From Phycisphaerae bacterium (GTDB lineage: Bacteria > Planctomycetota > Phycisphaerae > Phycisphaerales > SM1A02), in assembly GCA_002690755.1 (NCBI GenBank), contig NZFT01000019.1:1-25445 (forward strand): a DNA stretch of 25,445 bases, written 5' to 3'. Below the pieces are notes generated by a model, which saw only the letters and a program-made list of their open reading frames with translations, searched no databases and was not told the DNA's origin. Within the stretch, counting starts at the first letter, position 1. Each line of letters begins with the position of its first letter. Positions 22,079-25,445 of this stretch are shown here, piece by piece. Made by a program: the position numbers and the translations under genes.

Positions 22079-23581
22079 GTGCAGGTCCTGCTCATCATCC
22101 TTGCCGCCGTCGTGCTGCTTCCCGCGCCGGAAGGCGGGTTTCCCGCTCGGCTCGAGCCGCTCGCGAGCATCGGTCTGGTGCTGGGAGGAATGGTCACCCT
22201 GCTCCTCGTCGCGGCGTTGAACGCCCGGCTGCTTCAGGATCGACTCGCGGGAGATCGACCGCTTCGGCAATTCGAACGTGCGGCGCGAAGTCTTCGGTTC
22301 GTCCAGTGGGCCGCGGTGGGGATCGTCGCGGCGGGCGTCCTGGCGACCGGCTTCCGCGAGGCGGTCCGGGGTTACGTGGGCGACTTTCTGATCATCGACG
22401 AGGCCGTGACGATGGCGCCGGCGTTGTTCGCGCTCGCCGCCGCCTGGTGGATCTTCCATCCCTTCGAGGTCCGGGCCCGCGATGCGACGCTGATCCGCCG
22501 CCTGGATGAAGGACTTCCCGTGCATGCGGCTCCGTCCCGGGGCGCCTGGGTGGCGATGCAGTTCCGAACCCAGGTCCTCATTCTGCTGGTGCCGCTCGGC
22601 CTGCTGGCGGTGACCGGGGAACTGTTCGAGGCGCTGATGACGCGAACGACGTTCGATCCCCCGGCCTGGATCGCCACCGCGGTACCTGCGTCGGTGATCG
22701 TTCCCATCGCGATTCTCGCGCCGGCGATGGTGGTCCGGCTTCTCGGCGCCCGACCGCTGCCGGAGGGGGAGGTCCGCACCACGCTCGAATCAATGTGCGA
22801 CCGCGCGGGGGTCCGGGTCCGGAACATCCTGCTCTGGCCGACGGGCGGACGGCTGGTGAACGCCGCGGTCACGGGATTCGTCGGTCGCCTTCGCTGGGTC
22901 CTGCTCACCGATGGTCTGCTCGAGACGCTCCGACGGGAGCAGGTGATGGCGGTGATGGCGCATGAACTCGCCCACGCGCGGCGACGTCACATGCCCTGGA
23001 TGGGCGTGGGGCTCGTCGCGATGAGCATGGTGCTGGCGGAAGCGATCGATCCACTGCTCGCCGCCGCTCGTTCCGCCCGGATCGATGCGGGGGGCGTCGA
23101 CGCGGCGATCATCGCCGATCTCTGGTGGATGGACATCGGCGCCACCGTCGTGGTCCTCACGGGCACCCTGCTCGGCTTCGGCTGGATCTCCCGCCGGTTC
23201 GAACGACAGGCGGACGCGTTCGCGGCGGTCCGGATGTCGGTCGACGCGGACGACCGTCCGCTCGACACGGTCTCGGTCGACGGCGTCGACGCGATGCGGT
23301 CCGCCTTGACCGCGGTGGCGGGGGTCAATGGCGTCGACCTCAAGCGCTTCACCTGGCGACATGGTTCGATCGCGTCGCGACAGCGACACCTGCTGGAACT
23401 GATCCACCGGCCGGTGGACCGACTTCCGATCGATCGCGTGGTCCGGACCATCGAGATCGCTTCGGTGGTGGCGATCGCGCTGGTGGTGGGGCGTTGGTAT
23501 CTGTCCACGTCGTCGGAACCGTCGATTTTCGAGGATCCGGGGTTCGGAACGCCCGAAATCGCGCTCGTCGGGCGAGAATGA
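22079..23581 (+). CDS. Integral-membrane M48 family zinc metalloprotease
   Basis: A 500-residue inner-membrane protease of the HtpX/Ste24 superfamily. Hydrophobic segments lie at about 2-15, 28-48, 76-92, 108-126, 164-182 and 198-220, ahead of the catalytic domain. The zinc motif is HELAH (295-299, MAHELAHARRRH), with the third ligand E375 in RRFERQADAFA. Two further hydrophobic stretches lie at 306-320 and 352-370. Such enzymes remove damaged membrane proteins. Start GTG 22079 gives a hydrophobic N-terminus (MQVLLIILAAVVLL). The frame is open far upstream, but that is antisense or out-of-frame overlap with the lipoprotein gene. It is 4 nt before dapF, so it is co-transcribed with it. Confidence 0.9.
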   Translation: MQVLLIILAAVVLLPAPEGGFPARLEPLASIGLVLGGMVTLLLVAALNARLLQDRLAGDRPLRQFERAARSLRFVQWAAVGIVAAGVLATGFREAVRGYVGDFLIIDEAVTMAPALFALAAAWWIFHPFEVRARDATLIRRLDEGLPVHAAPSRGAWVAMQFRTQVLILLVPLGLLAVTGELFEALMTRTTFDPPAWIATAVPASVIVPIAILAPAMVVRLLGARPLPEGEVRTTLESMCDRAGVRVRNILLWPTGGRLVNAAVTGFVGRLRWVLLTDGLLETLRREQVMAVMAHELAHARRRHMPWMGVGLVAMSMVLAEAIDPLLAAARSARIDAGGVDAAIIADLWWMDIGATVVVLTGTLLGFGWISRRFERQADAFAAVRMSVDADDRPLDTVSVDGVDAMRSALTAVAGVNGVDLKRFTWRHGSIASRQRHLLELIHRPVDRLPIDRVVRTIEIASVVAIALVVGRWYLSTSSEPSIFEDPGFGTPEIALVGRE

Positions 23582-23585
23582 CGAC

Positions 23586-24509
23586 ATGCGATTCGTCAAG
23601 ATGCACGGTCTGGGCAACGACTACGTCTTCGTCGACGGCCGCACCACGAAGGTCGAAGATGCATCCGGTCTGAGTCGCCGGGTGAGCGATCGACATCGTG
23701 GCGTCGGAAGCGACGGGTTGATCGTCATCGACCCACCCGAGGACCCGGTGAACCATGCCCGGATGCGGATGTTCAACGCCGACGGAAGCGGCGGGGAGAT
23801 GTGTGGAAACGGAATCCGGTGCATCGCGAAATTCCTGGTCGATCGCGGGATCACCGAGGACGAGACGCTGCTGATCGAGACCGACGGCGGCCTCCGCCGG
23901 CTCGGTTGGAGCCGGGGCGTTGACGGACGCGTCGACACCGTCGAGGTCGACATGGGACCGCCGACGCTGGCCGCCGATCGAATCCCCGCCATGCTGCCCG
24001 GAATGGAGTCGGCGTCGACCGCGATCGAATGGGCGTTCGATCCGGAGGCCTTCGAACTCGATGCGACGACGATGAGCGGGGCGGGCATCGTCTCGCGACT
24101 CACGCTGGTGTCGATGGGGAATCCGCACGTGGTGATCCGTTGCGAAGACGTCGACGCCGTCCCCCTCCACCGGGTCGGCCCCGTGATCGAACGGCACGCG
24201 TGGTTTCCGAACCGGATCAACGTTCATTTCGTTGAAGCGGGGGATCCGGGCTCGGTCCGGGTCGTGACCTGGGAGCGTGGAAGCGGACCGACCCGGGCCT
24301 GTGGAAGCGGTGCGTGCGCGGTGTGCGTGGCCGGCGTCCTCGGAGGCTGGGCGACATCGCCGCTTCGCGCCACGCTGCCCGGCGGGACGCTCGAGCTCCG
24401 CTGGTCGGGTGAGCATGGGGCGTCCGTGATGATGACGGGGCCCGCGACCGAAGTCTTCGAAGGTGAAATCGAACTGGCCGGAACCGACCGGCAGGAAATC
24501 AAACCATGA
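23586..24509 (+). CDS. dapF: Diaminopimelate epimerase
   Basis: A 307-residue cytosolic enzyme that converts LL- to meso-diaminopimelate for lysine and peptidoglycan synthesis. It begins with the family motif FVKMHGLGNDYVFVD. The two catalytic cysteines are C73 in NADGSGGEMCGNGIRC and C239 in RACGSGACA, and the substrate-binding MGNPH is at 177-181. Length is slightly above the usual 270-285 because of an insert near residues 130-165. The ATG is 4 nt after the M48 stop, and its stop overlaps the next start as ATGA, so it is translationally coupled to the M20 gene. A complete DapF suggests the organism makes meso-diaminopimelate. Confidence 0.97.
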   Translation: MRFVKMHGLGNDYVFVDGRTTKVEDASGLSRRVSDRHRGVGSDGLIVIDPPEDPVNHARMRMFNADGSGGEMCGNGIRCIAKFLVDRGITEDETLLIETDGGLRRLGWSRGVDGRVDTVEVDMGPPTLAADRIPAMLPGMESASTAIEWAFDPEAFELDATTMSGAGIVSRLTLVSMGNPHVVIRCEDVDAVPLHRVGPVIERHAWFPNRINVHFVEAGDPGSVRVVTWERGSGPTRACGSGACAVCVAGVLGGWATSPLRATLPGGTLELRWSGEHGASVMMTGPATEVFEGEIELAGTDRQEIKP

Positions 24510-25445
24510 CCATCCGACTCGATCGACTCGACGATTTCGAACGGCGCATCGCCGAAACGGTTCAAGCCCGCGACGCCCGGATGCGTGAGGAACTCGCGGC
24601 CATGGTGGCGATTCCCACGGGCTTCAATCACACCCCCGGACTCGATGCACTGCGCGACCTGCTCGCGGATCGGCTCGTGGGAATCGATGGTGTCCTCGAA
24701 CGGATCCCGGGGATTCCGAGGCCGGGTTGGATCAAGATCCGCACCGGTTCCGACGATCCCGAGGCGGCCGCGGTCACCGAGGACGTGCCGCCGATGCTGG
24801 TCGCCCGGCATGCGGTGGGCGACGGGCGGGAGGCGACCCGGCTCATGGTCTGCGGCCATCTCGACACGGTGCATGATCCGGCCGGTCCCTTCCAGGCGCT
24901 GGTGGAGGCCGCCGACGGCATCGCCCACGGCCCCGGCGCGATGGACATGAAGGGTGGACTGCTGGTCGCGATCTCCGCCCTCGAAGTGCTGCACGAACTG
25001 GGGCGCGAACTCGATTGGACGGTCGCGCTGGTTCCCGACGAGGAGACGGGAACCTACTTCTCGGAGAAGGCGTTGCTCGACGTGGCGAGGGGCCACGATG
25101 TCGGTCTGGTCCTCGAGCCGGCGTTGGTCGACGGCTCGCTGGTGGTCGAACGAATGGGCTCGGGCGCCTTCATGATCGAGGCCCATGGCCGGGCCGCCCA
25201 CGTCGGCCGGGCGTTCGCGGAAGGTCGCTCCGCGGTGGTGGCCCTCGCCCAGGCGATTCTCGAGATCTCCGCCCTCGCCGATCCGGACGCAGGTCGCATC
25301 GTGAACATCGGTCCCATGCATGGCGGCCAGGTCACCAACGCGGTCGCCCATCACGCCCGGTGCTGGGGAAACGTCCGGTATCGCGACGAGGCCGCCCGGG
25401 TGGCGCTCGACGCGGAGATCCGAGCGGTGGTCGACCGGCTCAACG
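24506..25445 (+). CDS. M20 family metallopeptidase (3' end outside window)
   Basis: The first 313 codons of a zinc peptidase of the M20 family (carboxypeptidase G2/DapE/ArgE relatives). Metal and catalytic residues are GHLDT (H118, D120), GAMDMKGG (D147) and PDEETGT (E179, E180), followed by the dimerisation domain (AHGRAAHVGRAFAEG). Its order of motifs looks closest to the glutamate carboxypeptidase group. The ATGA overlap with dapF raises the possibility of an N-succinyl-diaminopimelate desuccinylase (DapE-like) role, but the sequence alone does not settle this. The right edge cuts it; relatives are 370-420 residues. Confidence 0.88.
   Translation, partial: MTIRLDRLDDFERRIAETVQARDARMREELAAMVAIPTGFNHTPGLDALRDLLADRLVGIDGVLERIPGIPRPGWIKIRTGSDDPEAAAVTEDVPPMLVARHAVGDGREATRLMVCGHLDTVHDPAGPFQALVEAADGIAHGPGAMDMKGGLLVAISALEVLHELGRELDWTVALVPDEETGTYFSEKALLDVARGHDVGLVLEPALVDGSLVVERMGSGAFMIEAHGRAAHVGRAFAEGRSAVVALAQAILEISALADPDAGRIVNIGPMHGGQVTNAVAHHARCWGNVRYRDEAARVALDAEIRAVVDRLN

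Noticed and set aside
20191..22197. 668-codon minus-strand open frame
   Set aside because: It is antisense to the JAMM-like lipoprotein gene and overlaps the NifU-like gene; codon composition favours the plus-strand reading.
1..25445. Mobile elements, CRISPR arrays, toxin-antitoxin or phage-defence islands
   Set aside because: No transposase, integrase, regularly spaced direct repeats or defence-type domains were seen; composition is even apart from the AT-rich mraZ and barrel-gene promoter regions.

Overview
The window is gene-dense, GC-rich bacterial chromosome (roughly two thirds G+C by eye, with strong G/C preference at third codon positions). It looks like a Gram-negative, double-membraned organism: there are several lipoproteins, an outer-membrane barrel candidate, and lysine/meso-diaminopimelate and shikimate genes. 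The gene set suggests a planctomycete of the Phycisphaerae type: an orphan mraZ with no rsmH/fts genes after it, several lipoproteins of unknown function, a ParA-like ATPase with a glycogen-binding-type domain, and an OlsF-like double acyltransferase. That assignment is inference. I see no insertion sequences, CRISPR arrays or prophage genes.

Layout. 1-3169 is a minus-strand cluster: a small anchored protein, a nucleoside-phosphorylase/NadD fusion, and rimO (cut by the left edge). At 3300-3551 a plus-strand unit holds a promoter, tRNA-Glu(UUC), a row of hairpins and a strong intrinsic terminator. 3665-11428 is a plus-strand run: an M48 lipoprotein protease, a PlsC-GNAT double acyltransferase, a membrane domain fused to 3-dehydroquinate synthase, a ParA-CBM48 fusion and a P-loop-less MinD-like partner. 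11453-13438 (minus) encodes an outer-membrane barrel candidate and a membrane-dipeptidase-family enzyme. 13559-16749 (plus) encodes a DUF2752 membrane protein, two tandem related lipoproteins and a GT4-like protein. 16698-18456 (minus) encodes an amidohydrolase and a flavin-reductase-like protein.

18626-19959 is the regulatory centre. mraZ has its own promoter overlapped by a phased 10-bp array of MraZ-type boxes. It is followed not by rsmH but by about 370 nt without a convincing gene. This stretch holds four hairpins with A(A/T)GGAT loops, three of them exactly CAAGGATG, and ends in a 13-bp perfect terminator. On the opposite strand, convergent with it, lies csrA. CARGGAUG in a hairpin loop is the classical CsrA recognition element, so I interpret the stretch as a CsrB/RsmZ-like RNA that sequesters CsrA, sitting beside csrA and possibly transcribed from the MraZ-controlled promoter. 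The csrA ribosome-binding site itself sits in a GGA-containing loop, which suggests autoregulation. This is the most interesting system in the window.

20127-25445 holds a NifU-type Fe-S scaffold (minus) and a tight plus-strand operon: a lipoprotein with a JAMM-like C-terminus, an integral-membrane M48 protease, dapF, and an M20 metallopeptidase cut by the right edge.
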